Assembly (NCBI GenBank): GCA_963741305.1
Contig: CAVUHL010000003.1
Location: 4,402,001-4,466,000, forward strand
Source: DATMER01 sp963741305
Lineage (GTDB): Bacteria > Acidobacteriota > Thermoanaerobaculia > Multivoradales > UBA5704
Reading direction: 5' to 3'
DNA: 64,000 nt
Shown: positions 42,732 to 50,610 of the stretch, piece after piece
Layout of the letters: every line of letters starts with the position of its first letter
How positions within the stretch are numbered: position 1 is the first letter of the stretch
Notes under the pieces: generated by a model
Told to the model about the DNA's origin: nothing
The model's input: only the letters and a program-made list of their open reading frames with translations
Databases searched by the model: none
Translations under genes and position numbers: made by a program

Positions 42732-44750
42732 ATGACTGATACAGCCCCCATCACCCCCGGACGCGACTTCATCCGCGAGAGGGTTGCCCAGGACCGCGCC
42801 GCCGGCAAGTGGGACGGCCGGGTGGTCACCCGTTTCCCCCCGGAGCCGAACGGCTATCCCCACATCGGCCACGCCAAGTCGATCTGCCTCAACTTCGGCC
42901 TCGCGCTGGAAAACGGCGGGAGATGCCACCTTCGGCTGGACGACACCAATCCCGAGACCGAGAAGAAGGAGTACGTCGACGCGATCCGGGAGTACGTGCG
43001 CTGGCTGGGCTTCGAATGGGGCGAGCACTTCTACCACACGTCGGACTACTTCGAGCAGCTCTACGACTTTGCCGTCGAGCTGATCCGCATGGGCAAGGCC
43101 TACGTGGACAGCCTGAACGAGGACGAGATCCGCGAGTACCGGGGCACCGTCACCGAGCCCGGTCGGAACAGCCCGTACCGCGACCGCTCCGTCGAGGAGA
43201 ACCTCGACCTCTTCGCCCGCATGCGGGCCGGCGAGTTCCCGGACGGCGCCCACGTGCTGCGCGGCAAGATCGACATGTCCTCGCCCAACATGAAGATGCG
43301 CGACCCGCTCTTCTACCGCATCAAGCACGCCACCCACTACCACCGCGGCGACGCCTGGTGCATCTATCCGTTCTATGACTTTGCCCACCCGCTCTCGGAT
43401 GCGATCGAGGGCATCACCCATTCGCTCTGCACCCTGGAGTTTGAGAACAACCGGGACATCTACGACTGGCTGGTCGACACCCTGCCCTTCCCCGAGCCGC
43501 CGCGGCAGATCGAGTTTGCCCGCCTGAACCTCTCCTACACGGTGATGAGCAAGCGCAAGCTCCTGGATCTCGTCACGCGCAAGCTCGTCTCGGGCTGGGA
43601 CGATCCCCGTCTGCCCACCCTCGCCGGCCTGCGCCGCCGCGGCTTCACCCCCGCGGCGATCCGCGACCTCTGCGACAGGGTCGGCGTCGCCAGGGCGAAC
43701 AGCACCGTGGATGTCAACTTCCTGGAGCACTGCCAGCGGGAGGACTTGAACCCCCAGGTCCCGCGAGTGATGTGCGTGCTGCGGCCTCTGAAGCTGGTGA
43801 TCGAGAACTACCCCGAGGGCCTCGCCGAGGAGCTCGACGCGCCGTTCTATCCGCGCGACGTGCCCAAGGAGGGAGAGCGGAAGGTGCCCTTCTCGCACGT
43901 CCTCTACATCGAGCAGGACGACTTCGCGGAGGACCCGCCGAAGGGATTCCACCGCCTCTCCCCCGGCCGCGAGGTACGGCTGCGCTACGCCTACATCATC
44001 CGCTGCGAAAGCGTGGTCAAGGACCCTGCGACCGGCGAGGTCGTCGAGGTCCGCTGCACCTACGACCCTGCCTCCCGCGGCGGTTCAGCCGCGGACGGCC
44101 GCAAAGTGCCCGGTACTGTGCATTGGGTTTCAGCGGACCATTCGGTGCCAGTCGAGGTAAGGGTTTACGACCGCCTCTTCAAGGTCGAGCGCCCGGACCT
44201 GGAAGAAGGCGCCATCGATGCCACCCTCAATCCCGACTCCCTCGAAACGCTCACGGAAAGCCGCCTGGAGCCGGCGGCGGCGGACCCGGCGCTGGGAGAG
44301 CGGCTGCAGTTCGAGCGGCAGGGCTACTTCTTCCGCGATCCGGTCGATTCAAAGCCCGACCGTCTCGTCTTCAACCGCATCGTGCCACTCCGGGACTCCT
44401 GGGCGCCGGAAGCGCAGAAGCAGGCGCCAGCTCCCACCCCGCAGAAATCGCCGCCCGAGCCGAAGAAAGAAAAGGTCAAGGAAGAGAAGGCTCCCGAGCC
44501 GCTCACGCCCGAGGAGTTGGAGCTGCTGGAGCAGTTGCGTCCCACGCTGCTGCCCGTCATCGAGGGAGTGATCGCCGCGCACCCCAAGGAAGTCGAGCGC
44601 TACCGTTCCGGGCAGACCGGCATCCTCGGCTTCCTTGTGGCTCAGGTGATGAAGCAGGGGGCGCAGGGTGGCGGTGGTAAGCCTAATCCCAAGCTGGTCA
44701 ATGCGATGCTGACCGGGGAGCTGGGCCGACAGGCGCCTGAGGCCTTATAG
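42732..44750 (+). CDS. glnS: Glutaminyl-tRNA synthetase with a C-terminal YqeY/GatB-like domain
   Basis: The 672-residue protein is a class I synthetase that charges tRNA-Gln. HIGH-type motif PNGYPHIGHAKS is near 40-51 and the KMSKS-type loop reads YTVMSKRKLL near 270. Catalytic and anticodon-binding barrels run to about 555. A Pro/Lys/Glu linker (PQKSPPEPKKEKVKEE) then joins a helical YqeY/GatB tail ending PNPKLVNAMLTGEL. A tail of this kind is known in Deinococcus GlnRS, where it aids tRNA binding. ATG 42732 follows AAGAGGA. The gene implies direct Gln-tRNA formation here. Confidence 0.95.
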   Translation: MTDTAPITPGRDFIRERVAQDRAAGKWDGRVVTRFPPEPNGYPHIGHAKSICLNFGLALENGGRCHLRLDDTNPETEKKEYVDAIREYVRWLGFEWGEHFYHTSDYFEQLYDFAVELIRMGKAYVDSLNEDEIREYRGTVTEPGRNSPYRDRSVEENLDLFARMRAGEFPDGAHVLRGKIDMSSPNMKMRDPLFYRIKHATHYHRGDAWCIYPFYDFAHPLSDAIEGITHSLCTLEFENNRDIYDWLVDTLPFPEPPRQIEFARLNLSYTVMSKRKLLDLVTRKLVSGWDDPRLPTLAGLRRRGFTPAAIRDLCDRVGVARANSTVDVNFLEHCQREDLNPQVPRVMCVLRPLKLVIENYPEGLAEELDAPFYPRDVPKEGERKVPFSHVLYIEQDDFAEDPPKGFHRLSPGREVRLRYAYIIRCESVVKDPATGEVVEVRCTYDPASRGGSAADGRKVPGTVHWVSADHSVPVEVRVYDRLFKVERPDLEEGAIDATLNPDSLETLTESRLEPAAADPALGERLQFERQGYFFRDPVDSKPDRLVFNRIVPLRDSWAPEAQKQAPAPTPQKSPPEPKKEKVKEEKAPEPLTPEELELLEQLRPTLLPVIEGVIAAHPKEVERYRSGQTGILGFLVAQVMKQGAQGGGGKPNPKLVNAMLTGELGRQAPEAL

Positions 44751-44803
44751 ATCCGAGCCGCTTCTGATTGCCGCTGCGGCTCCATCGGCGTATCATCTTG
44801 ACG

Positions 44804-45052
44804 ATGAAGACAACCCTCAATCTTGACGACGACGTGTATGAAGCAGCGCGGGCGCGCGCGCAGGCGACCGGCAAGCCGCTCGGCCGTGTACTGTCGGAGA
44901 TGGCTCGGCAGGCGCTCCAATCCTCCGGACCAAGGTCTAAGCGGGCGGCGAGGGGAACTTCTCGCTTTCCTGCCTTCGAGGTGCCGGCAGACGCCCAGAT
45001 GATTCCGGCCTCGCGCGTTCAGAAAGCCCTCGACGAGGATGGCATCGTCTGA
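44804..45052 (+). CDS. VapB-type antitoxin
   Basis: The 82-residue protein begins MKTTLNLDDDVYEAARARAQ, a ribbon-helix-helix DNA-binding start, followed by GRVLSEMARQAL. The C-terminal part (FPAFEVPADAQMIPAS) would wrap around the toxin. It overlaps the PIN gene by 14 bp. It is expected to repress its own promoter and neutralise the adjacent PIN toxin. Confidence 0.87.
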   Translation: MKTTLNLDDDVYEAARARAQATGKPLGRVLSEMARQALQSSGPRSKRAARGTSRFPAFEVPADAQMIPASRVQKALDEDGIV

Positions 45053-45482
45053 GAACCGACCGCTTCTGCTGGATGTCAATGCCCTGCTGGCATTGGCTTG
45101 GCCAAATCACCAGTTCCACGACGCGATTCTGCTGCGACTCGAACGGCGACCGGAGCCGCGATGGGCGACCTGCGCACTGACTCAGCTCGGTTTCGTGCGT
45201 CTGTCCTCCAACCCAAACATCGTGGAGGTGCGCAAGACTCCGGCCGAGGCGGTCGCTTTGCTAGCGGATCTAACCCGCGATCAGCAGCATGTCTATCTGG
45301 AAACCTTGCCTGCCCTTCCCGATACGGCGAGAGTATTCCGTCAGCTTTTCGGCCATCAGCAGGTGACGGATGCCTACTTGCTCGGGGTTGCTGAAGCGAG
45401 CGGCGCGACGCTCCTGACGTTCGATCGGCGTATGGTGCCGCCCGGCAAGACAAGTGCCCACGTCGAAATCGTAATTCCCTAA
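45039..45482 (+). CDS. VapC-type PIN-domain toxin
   Basis: The 147-residue PIN protein has acidic metal ligands in LLLDVNALLALAWPNH (Asp12), an ALTQLGFVRLSSNP helix, VTDAYLLGVAEASG (Asp near 111) and LLTFDRRM (Asp near 129). VapC toxins are Mg-dependent RNases, often cutting tRNA or rRNA. The upstream gene encodes its antitoxin with overlapping frames. Its stop overlaps the stop of the convergent hydrolase gene by 4 bp. Confidence 0.88.
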   Translation: MASSENRPLLLDVNALLALAWPNHQFHDAILLRLERRPEPRWATCALTQLGFVRLSSNPNIVEVRKTPAEAVALLADLTRDQQHVYLETLPALPDTARVFRQLFGHQQVTDAYLLGVAEASGATLLTFDRRMVPPGKTSAHVEIVIP

Positions 45483-47152
45483 GGAACGCTGCCGCTCGGA
45501 GCCTGCTCACCCCTCGGTGCTCTCATGTCCCTTCCGTTCTGATGCAGAACGACCGCGACGACCTTGCCGGCCGCGTTGCGCTCGAAGGTCAGCTCCGCTT
45601 TGACTACATCGTACTCGAACCGGTCCTTTCCGATGGCGAACACCGGGAATGCCGGCTGCCCCGTAAGCGTCACCAGGAGAACCACCTCGGGCGGGGGCGT
45701 GGTGCGCACGGAGATCGTGGCCGCGTGCAGGAACTGGCCGAAGTCGTACTCCCCCACGTACTCCGCAAGCGTAGCGGCGCCGGGGAACTCGATGTGCGGC
45801 GCCGGACCTTCCTCGCGGATGGCAGGAAGGTCACGGCCGTTCTGGTGCAACGTCAAGCTTTTGATCTTGCCCGATGCGTCGCGATGGAAACTGAGCTGCG
45901 CGTCCACGATCTTGTAGAAAAACTCATCCTTTGCGGAAGCGAAGAGCGGAACAAACGGCTGGCCGGTGAGCCGCGCGACCAGGCCCTCACCTCGGCGAAG
46001 CAGCGTGAAGCGCGCCGACGAGTCGATGGCGTATACACCCACGTACTCGTCGAGCGCCTCGGCCGGTAACGCGACTTCCGAACGCTTCACGGGCTCGCGC
46101 CCCGCCGCCTGCCAGGCCGAGAGCAACGCTTGCGGCTCCGCCGCGGCGTTGCTCGCCAGCACGACAACGGCACGGCCGCTGCCTGGGCGAACCTGGATCG
46201 TGCTCCGAAAGCCTCCCGTCCCGCCGTCGTGCAGGTAGGTGTCCTCGCCATGGTCCTTCACCTGGATGAGCGCCAGGCCGATCTTGCCGCCCACGCCCGG
46301 CATTTCCGCGTGGCCGGCGGCGAGCAGAGGCCAGACGTGCCCCAGCGGACCCTTGGCTCCCGCGAGCAGCGCGTCCGCGAATTTGCTCATGTCAGCGAGA
46401 GTCGAGCGCAGGGCACCTGCTCCGGCGATGGCCTTGAGCGTCCACGGGTGCGCCCGCTCGGCGCCATTCCAGGGCTCGGCGAAACGCGAGCGTTGCGCCT
46501 CCGAAAGCTCCTGCACCGTGTCGGTCATGCCGAGCGGAGCGGCGATCTTCTCCCGCACCAGCTCCGCCCATGGCTTGCCCCAGGCCGTCTCGAGGACGAC
46601 GCCGAGGATGCCGAAGCCTAAATTTGAGTAGGCGACGGCACAGGGCGGCTTCCCCTCGAGCTTCGCACTGGCGAGATACTCGAACAACGCCCGGTTGTCA
46701 TACTTGGCGTAGGGGTCGTCGGCATCACCGTTCAAGTTGTCAGGCAGCCGCGGCAGACAAGAAGTGTGAGTCGCCAGTTGCTTGAGCGTCACGGTACCAA
46801 TGGCAGGATCAGCGAACTTCACGGGCAGGCGCTGGGCGAGCGTGTCGTCGAGCCCGAGCTTGCCGGCCTGCACGGCGTCGGCGAGCAGGATGCCGGTGAA
46901 GACCTTGCTGATGGAGCCGATCTCGAAGATCACCCGCTCGGCCGGGACCTGCGCCTGCCCGGCCGCGAACGGCTGGCCCGCCATTGCGAAGGTCCACTTG
47001 CCGTCGCGCTTCTCGGCCGTGGCTATGGCGCCATGGGCGCCATGGCCGAGGCTCGCGGCCCAAGCCGCGGCCTGTTCTCCGAGCGGCGGCAGCTCGGCGG
47101 CACCCGCCGCTCTGCCCAGGGAAAGCAGCAGAAAAATGATGAGCGTTCGCAT
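45479..47152 (-). CDS. Exported beta-lactamase-family serine hydrolase with two C-terminal DUF3471-like domains
   Basis: The 557-residue protein has a signal peptide (LLLSLGRAAGAAE). The catalytic domain (about 25-335) has SISK near 80-83, a YSN motif (AVAYSNLGFG) near 174 and HDGGTGG near 307, the class C/EstB set with an HxG-type third box. Two similar C-terminal segments follow (about 360-450 and 455-550), each with LDEYVGVY- or LAEYVGEYDF-type strands and a LHQNGRDL/M repeat. It is divergent from the VIT/VWA-exosortase-CreBC operon. In Aeromonas and others CreBC-type systems control beta-lactamases, which makes the position notable. Confidence 0.87.
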   Translation of the reverse strand: MRTLIIFLLLSLGRAAGAAELPPLGEQAAAWAASLGHGAHGAIATAEKRDGKWTFAMAGQPFAAGQAQVPAERVIFEIGSISKVFTGILLADAVQAGKLGLDDTLAQRLPVKFADPAIGTVTLKQLATHTSCLPRLPDNLNGDADDPYAKYDNRALFEYLASAKLEGKPPCAVAYSNLGFGILGVVLETAWGKPWAELVREKIAAPLGMTDTVQELSEAQRSRFAEPWNGAERAHPWTLKAIAGAGALRSTLADMSKFADALLAGAKGPLGHVWPLLAAGHAEMPGVGGKIGLALIQVKDHGEDTYLHDGGTGGFRSTIQVRPGSGRAVVVLASNAAAEPQALLSAWQAAGREPVKRSEVALPAEALDEYVGVYAIDSSARFTLLRRGEGLVARLTGQPFVPLFASAKDEFFYKIVDAQLSFHRDASGKIKSLTLHQNGRDLPAIREEGPAPHIEFPGAATLAEYVGEYDFGQFLHAATISVRTTPPPEVVLLVTLTGQPAFPVFAIGKDRFEYDVVKAELTFERNAAGKVVAVVLHQNGRDMRAPRGEQAPSGSVP

Positions 47153-47181
47153 AAGTTCAGTTTACCAGATCGCACCGAAAC

Positions 47182-47218
47182 TTCATCACCGGTTCATACA
47201 GCCTCCATCTATGAACCG
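47182..47218. promoter_or_regulatory. cre-tag-like repeat and overlapping inverted repeat
   Basis: TTCAT-CACCGG-TTCAT (47182-47197) has the architecture of the E. coli CreB site (TTCAC-N6-TTCAC) with T for C at the fifth base of each half. The second half lies in a 9-bp inverted repeat, CGGTTCATA (47190-47198) and TATGAACCG (47210-47218). The site lies 69-84 bp before ATG 47266 and about 30 bp from the start of the divergent hydrolase gene. A CreB-like regulator is encoded downstream. Binding is inferred. Confidence 0.5.
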
Positions 47219-47265
47219 CATGCTCCTCTTGTGGCAAGGCATTCCGCCTGCCCAGGAGGAAAACA

Positions 47266-49236
47266 ATGACACGGTCGTGGAAGGCAGTCTCCCTGGTCCT
47301 CTGGCTGGCGCTCGTGTTTGCACGTCCCGGCGCCGCCGACGACGAGGCGAACGCGGACGAAACTCTGTCGCCGTACTTCTTCGTCGAGAACGGCGATCCC
47401 GAGGTCGACCGGCTGCCGCTCAAGGAAACGAGGGCCGACGTCCGCATCGCGGGCGTCATCGCCGACGTCGTGGTCACGCAGGTCTACCGCAACGAGGGCA
47501 CCCACCCCTTGAATGCGAAGTACGTGTTCCCGGCCTCGACACGGGCCGCGGTGCATGGAATGACGCTGCAGATCGGCGAGCATCGCATTCAGGCGAAGAT
47601 CCGCGAGAAGAAACAAGCACAGCAGGAGTTCGACACGGCTCGCAACGAGGGTAAGAGCGCGGCATTGCTCGAACAGCAGCGGCCCAATGTCTTCAGCATG
47701 AACGTGGCCAACGTCATGCCGCAGGACGAGATCCGGGTCGAGCTTCATTACAGTGAGCTTCTCGTGCCGACCGAGGGCACCTATGAGTTCGTCTACCCCA
47801 CCGTCGTCGGCCCTCGTTATCAGGGTCAGCCGGAGCCGGACGACAGCTGGGTGAAGAGCCCTTATCTGCACCAGGGAGCCCCCCCGTCCTACAAGCTGGA
47901 GATCCAGACGCGCATCGCGGCCGGCATGCCGCTCCAGGAACTGCTCTGCCCGACCCACAAGACGATCGTCGATTGGGAAAACGACAGCTCGGCCCGGGTC
48001 ACGCTGGATCCGGAAGAAGCGAACGGCGGCAACCGTGACTACATCCTGCGCTATCGCCTCCAGGGCCAGCAGGTGCAGACCGGACTGCTGCTCTATCCGG
48101 GCAAGGATGAAAACTTTTTCCTGCTGATGGTACAGCCGCCGCAACGGGTGGAGACCGGACAGATCCCGCCGCGCGAGTACATCTTCGTCCTCGACGTGTC
48201 CGGCTCCATGCACGGTTTTCCGCTTGACACGGCGAAGGTGCTGATGCGGGAGCTCATCGGTGGCCTGCGACCGACCGACAGCTTCAACGTGATCCTGTTC
48301 TCGGGTGGTTCGCGCCTGCTCGCGCCGAGATCGCTGCCCGCTACGGCGGCGAACGTCAGCCATGCGATCGCAGAGATCAGCCGCGAATCGGGAGGTGGGG
48401 GGACGGAGCTCGGCCAAGCTCTGGACCAAGCCTTGGCGCTGCCGGGAAACGACGGTGTTTCGCGCACCACGATCGTCGTCACCGATGGTTTCATCTCGGC
48501 GGAGGCCAGCGTCTTCGATGGGATCCGGAAGAATCTGAACCGTTCGAACCTGTTCGCCTTCGGCATCGGCAGCTCCGTCAACCGCCACCTCATCGAGGGC
48601 ATGGCGCACGCCGGGCAGGGCGAGCCGTTCGTCGCCATCGACGGCGACGAGGCGAAGGAGGTTGCGAAGCGCTTCCAGGAATACGTGCAGTCACCGGCGC
48701 TCACGGATATTGCGGTCCACACCGAGGGCTTCGAAACGTATGACATCGAGCCGTTGTCTATACCTGACCTGTTCGCGGATCGTCCGCTGGTGGTCTTCGG
48801 CAAATGGCGTGGCCAGCCGACTGGCACGATCCACGTCACCGGCGTTGGCGGCGAGGGTGATTACAAAAAGGTTTTCGACGTGACGGAGGTGGAATCCTCG
48901 GAGGACAACCGGGCGTTGCGCTACTTGTGGGCACGTGAGAGGGTGAGGCGCCTTTCGGATCATGGACCCGAAGACGACGAGACCCGCCTTGCAGTCACGG
49001 AGCTTGGATTGAATTACGAGCTGCTGACCCGGTACACATCCTTCATCGCGGTGCACGATGTGGTCCGGAACCTGAACGGCCAGGCGAAGAACGTCGCTCA
49101 GCCTCTGCCCCTGCCGCAGGGCGTCGAGGATACTGCCGTCGATGCCGTCGCCGTTCCCGAGCCTGAGCTGCCGATGCTATTGGTGCTCATTCTCTTGCTC
49201 CTCGGCCTGACACGTGTGAGGCGGGTGTGGAGCTGA
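47266..49236 (+). CDS. VIT/VWA-domain surface protein with an exosortase-type C-terminal sorting signal
   Basis: The 656-residue protein starts at ATG 47266 after CCAGGAGGAAAACA. It has a signal peptide (LVLWLALVFARPGAA), a VIT domain (about 40-170; VVVTQVYRNEGTHPLNAKYV, QEFDTARNEGKSAALLEQ) and a VWA domain (about 305-480) with MIDAS motif DVSGSM near 311. The C-terminus is tripartite: VPEPELP near 630, hydrophobic LLVLILLLLGL, and basic TRVRRVWS, as in PEP-CTERM proteins. The exosortase gene overlaps its 3' end by 10 bp. Export, membrane anchoring and processing by that exosortase are inferred. Confidence 0.87.
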   Translation: MTRSWKAVSLVLWLALVFARPGAADDEANADETLSPYFFVENGDPEVDRLPLKETRADVRIAGVIADVVVTQVYRNEGTHPLNAKYVFPASTRAAVHGMTLQIGEHRIQAKIREKKQAQQEFDTARNEGKSAALLEQQRPNVFSMNVANVMPQDEIRVELHYSELLVPTEGTYEFVYPTVVGPRYQGQPEPDDSWVKSPYLHQGAPPSYKLEIQTRIAAGMPLQELLCPTHKTIVDWENDSSARVTLDPEEANGGNRDYILRYRLQGQQVQTGLLLYPGKDENFFLLMVQPPQRVETGQIPPREYIFVLDVSGSMHGFPLDTAKVLMRELIGGLRPTDSFNVILFSGGSRLLAPRSLPATAANVSHAIAEISRESGGGGTELGQALDQALALPGNDGVSRTTIVVTDGFISAEASVFDGIRKNLNRSNLFAFGIGSSVNRHLIEGMAHAGQGEPFVAIDGDEAKEVAKRFQEYVQSPALTDIAVHTEGFETYDIEPLSIPDLFADRPLVVFGKWRGQPTGTIHVTGVGGEGDYKKVFDVTEVESSEDNRALRYLWARERVRRLSDHGPEDDETRLAVTELGLNYELLTRYTSFIAVHDVVRNLNGQAKNVAQPLPLPQGVEDTAVDAVAVPEPELPMLLVLILLLLGLTRVRRVWS

Positions 49237-49943
49237 GACGTCTTCCCTGGGTATCCTGGGGGGCGGCGATGCTCGCGGCATATGGTTTGAAGTTATCCTA
49301 CAGTCGGTCCGCGGCCGAGGATCTCGCGTGGATCCTCGGGCCGACGGCCCACGCTGTCGGGTGGCTGCGCGGCGAAACGCTCACGTTGAGCCCCGGCGCC
49401 GGTTGGATGGCACCGGATGGCTCGTACGTCATCGCTCCGGCCTGCGCCGGGGTGAACTTCATGATCCTCGTGCTGACCGTCGCGGTGCTCGGCTTCGCTC
49501 ATCGGCTGCGCTCCCCCGGGCAGCGGCTGTGCTGGTGGATCGGCTCGCTCTCCGGAGCCTACGTCCTTACGATCGCCGTCAACACGCTGCGCATTCTGGC
49601 TGCCGTGGAGCTGTACAGGGTCGGACCCGTCACGTGGCTCACCCGGGAGCAGGAGCACAGGCTCCTCGGCACGGTGTTGTACCTGGGCGTTCTCTGGGCG
49701 GTCTTCGCGGTCCTCGACAGGAACACCGGGCAGGCGGGGCAGGGTGCCCATTCCAGGCTCGCTCTCCTGGTCCCGGGCGCCTACCTCGGAATGACCGTGG
49801 TGGTGCCACTCGTGAATGGCCACTCGGGCGGCCAGTACGCCGAACATGCCATGATGGTGTCCCTGGCCACGCTCTTGCTCTGCGTGATCATGATCGGGAG
49901 AAAACGTGATGGACAAACCGACCATCCTGGTCGTAGAGGATGA
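49227..49943 (+). CDS. Exosortase (possibly XrtK-type)
   Basis: The 238-residue polytopic protein starts at GTG 49227 inside the end of the VIT/VWA gene. The exosortase triad is visible: Cys73 in IAPACAGVNFMIL, Arg122 in VNTLRILAA and His144 in REQEHRLLGTVLY. About seven hydrophobic segments surround them. Exosortases are membrane transpeptidase-like enzymes that process PEP-CTERM-type tails. With a single target directly upstream it should be dedicated to that protein. The family number is not certain; size and gene context recall XrtK and the XrtN/VIT systems. Its 3' end overlaps the response-regulator gene by 35 bp. Confidence 0.85.
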   Translation: MELRRLPWVSWGAAMLAAYGLKLSYSRSAAEDLAWILGPTAHAVGWLRGETLTLSPGAGWMAPDGSYVIAPACAGVNFMILVLTVAVLGFAHRLRSPGQRLCWWIGSLSGAYVLTIAVNTLRILAAVELYRVGPVTWLTREQEHRLLGTVLYLGVLWAVFAVLDRNTGQAGQGAHSRLALLVPGAYLGMTVVVPLVNGHSGGQYAEHAMMVSLATLLLCVIMIGRKRDGQTDHPGRRG

Positions 49944-50610
49944 ACCGGCGATCGCCGACACGATCCAGTACGCGCTCGAATCGGAAGGGTTCCGGTGCCA
50001 GCGCCTGGAGGTGGGCGCCGGCGTGGTCGAGGTACTCGACAGTCAGCCGGTGGCGCTGGTAGTCCTCGACATCGGCCTGCCGGACATGAGCGGCATCGAA
50101 GTGTGCCGGAGGATCCGGGAACGGCACGACGTACCGGTCATCTTTCTCACGGCGCGCAGCGGCGAGGTGGACCGCGTCGTCGGGCTGGAGCTCGGGGCGG
50201 ATGACTATGTGACCAAGCCCTTCAGCCCGAGGGAGCTCGCGGCCCGGGCGAAAGCGGTTCTGAGGCGCGCCCAGCGTGGCGGCGCTACTTCGTCGACGGC
50301 ACCAACGCCGCCCTCTGGCACCACTTTCGTTCTCGATGAGGAGCGGCGCCAGATCTCCTACTTCGGCACGCCCCTCGATCTGTCGCGTTACGAATACAAG
50401 CTGCTGTGCGTCCTGCTCAAAAAGCCTGGCCGCGTCTACAGCCGCGATCAGCTCCTCGACCTCGTCTGGGATTCGCCCGAGGCCAGCCTGGACCGCACGG
50501 TCGATGCCCACGTCAAGAATTTGCGCGCGAAGCTCCGGGACATCCGGCCGGACGCCGATCCGATCGCAACCCATCGCGGAACCGGCTACTCGCTCAAGGA
50601 AGGCTTATGA
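49909..50610 (+). CDS. OmpR/CreB-type response regulator
   Basis: The 233-residue protein has a receiver domain (MDKPTILVVEDEPAIAD; phosphorylatable Asp in VVLDIGLPD near 52; Lys in YVTKPFSP) and an OmpR winged helix (LDLSRYEYKLLCVLL, VDAHVKNLRAKLRD, RGTGYSLKEG). It resembles CreB. I prefer ATG 49909 to GTG 49906; GGGAG precedes both. It overlaps the exosortase gene and is coupled to the kinase gene by ATGA. It probably controls the operon that contains it. Confidence 0.92.
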   Translation: MDKPTILVVEDEPAIADTIQYALESEGFRCQRLEVGAGVVEVLDSQPVALVVLDIGLPDMSGIEVCRRIRERHDVPVIFLTARSGEVDRVVGLELGADDYVTKPFSPRELAARAKAVLRRAQRGGATSSTAPTPPSGTTFVLDEERRQISYFGTPLDLSRYEYKLLCVLLKKPGRVYSRDQLLDLVWDSPEASLDRTVDAHVKNLRAKLRDIRPDADPIATHRGTGYSLKEGL

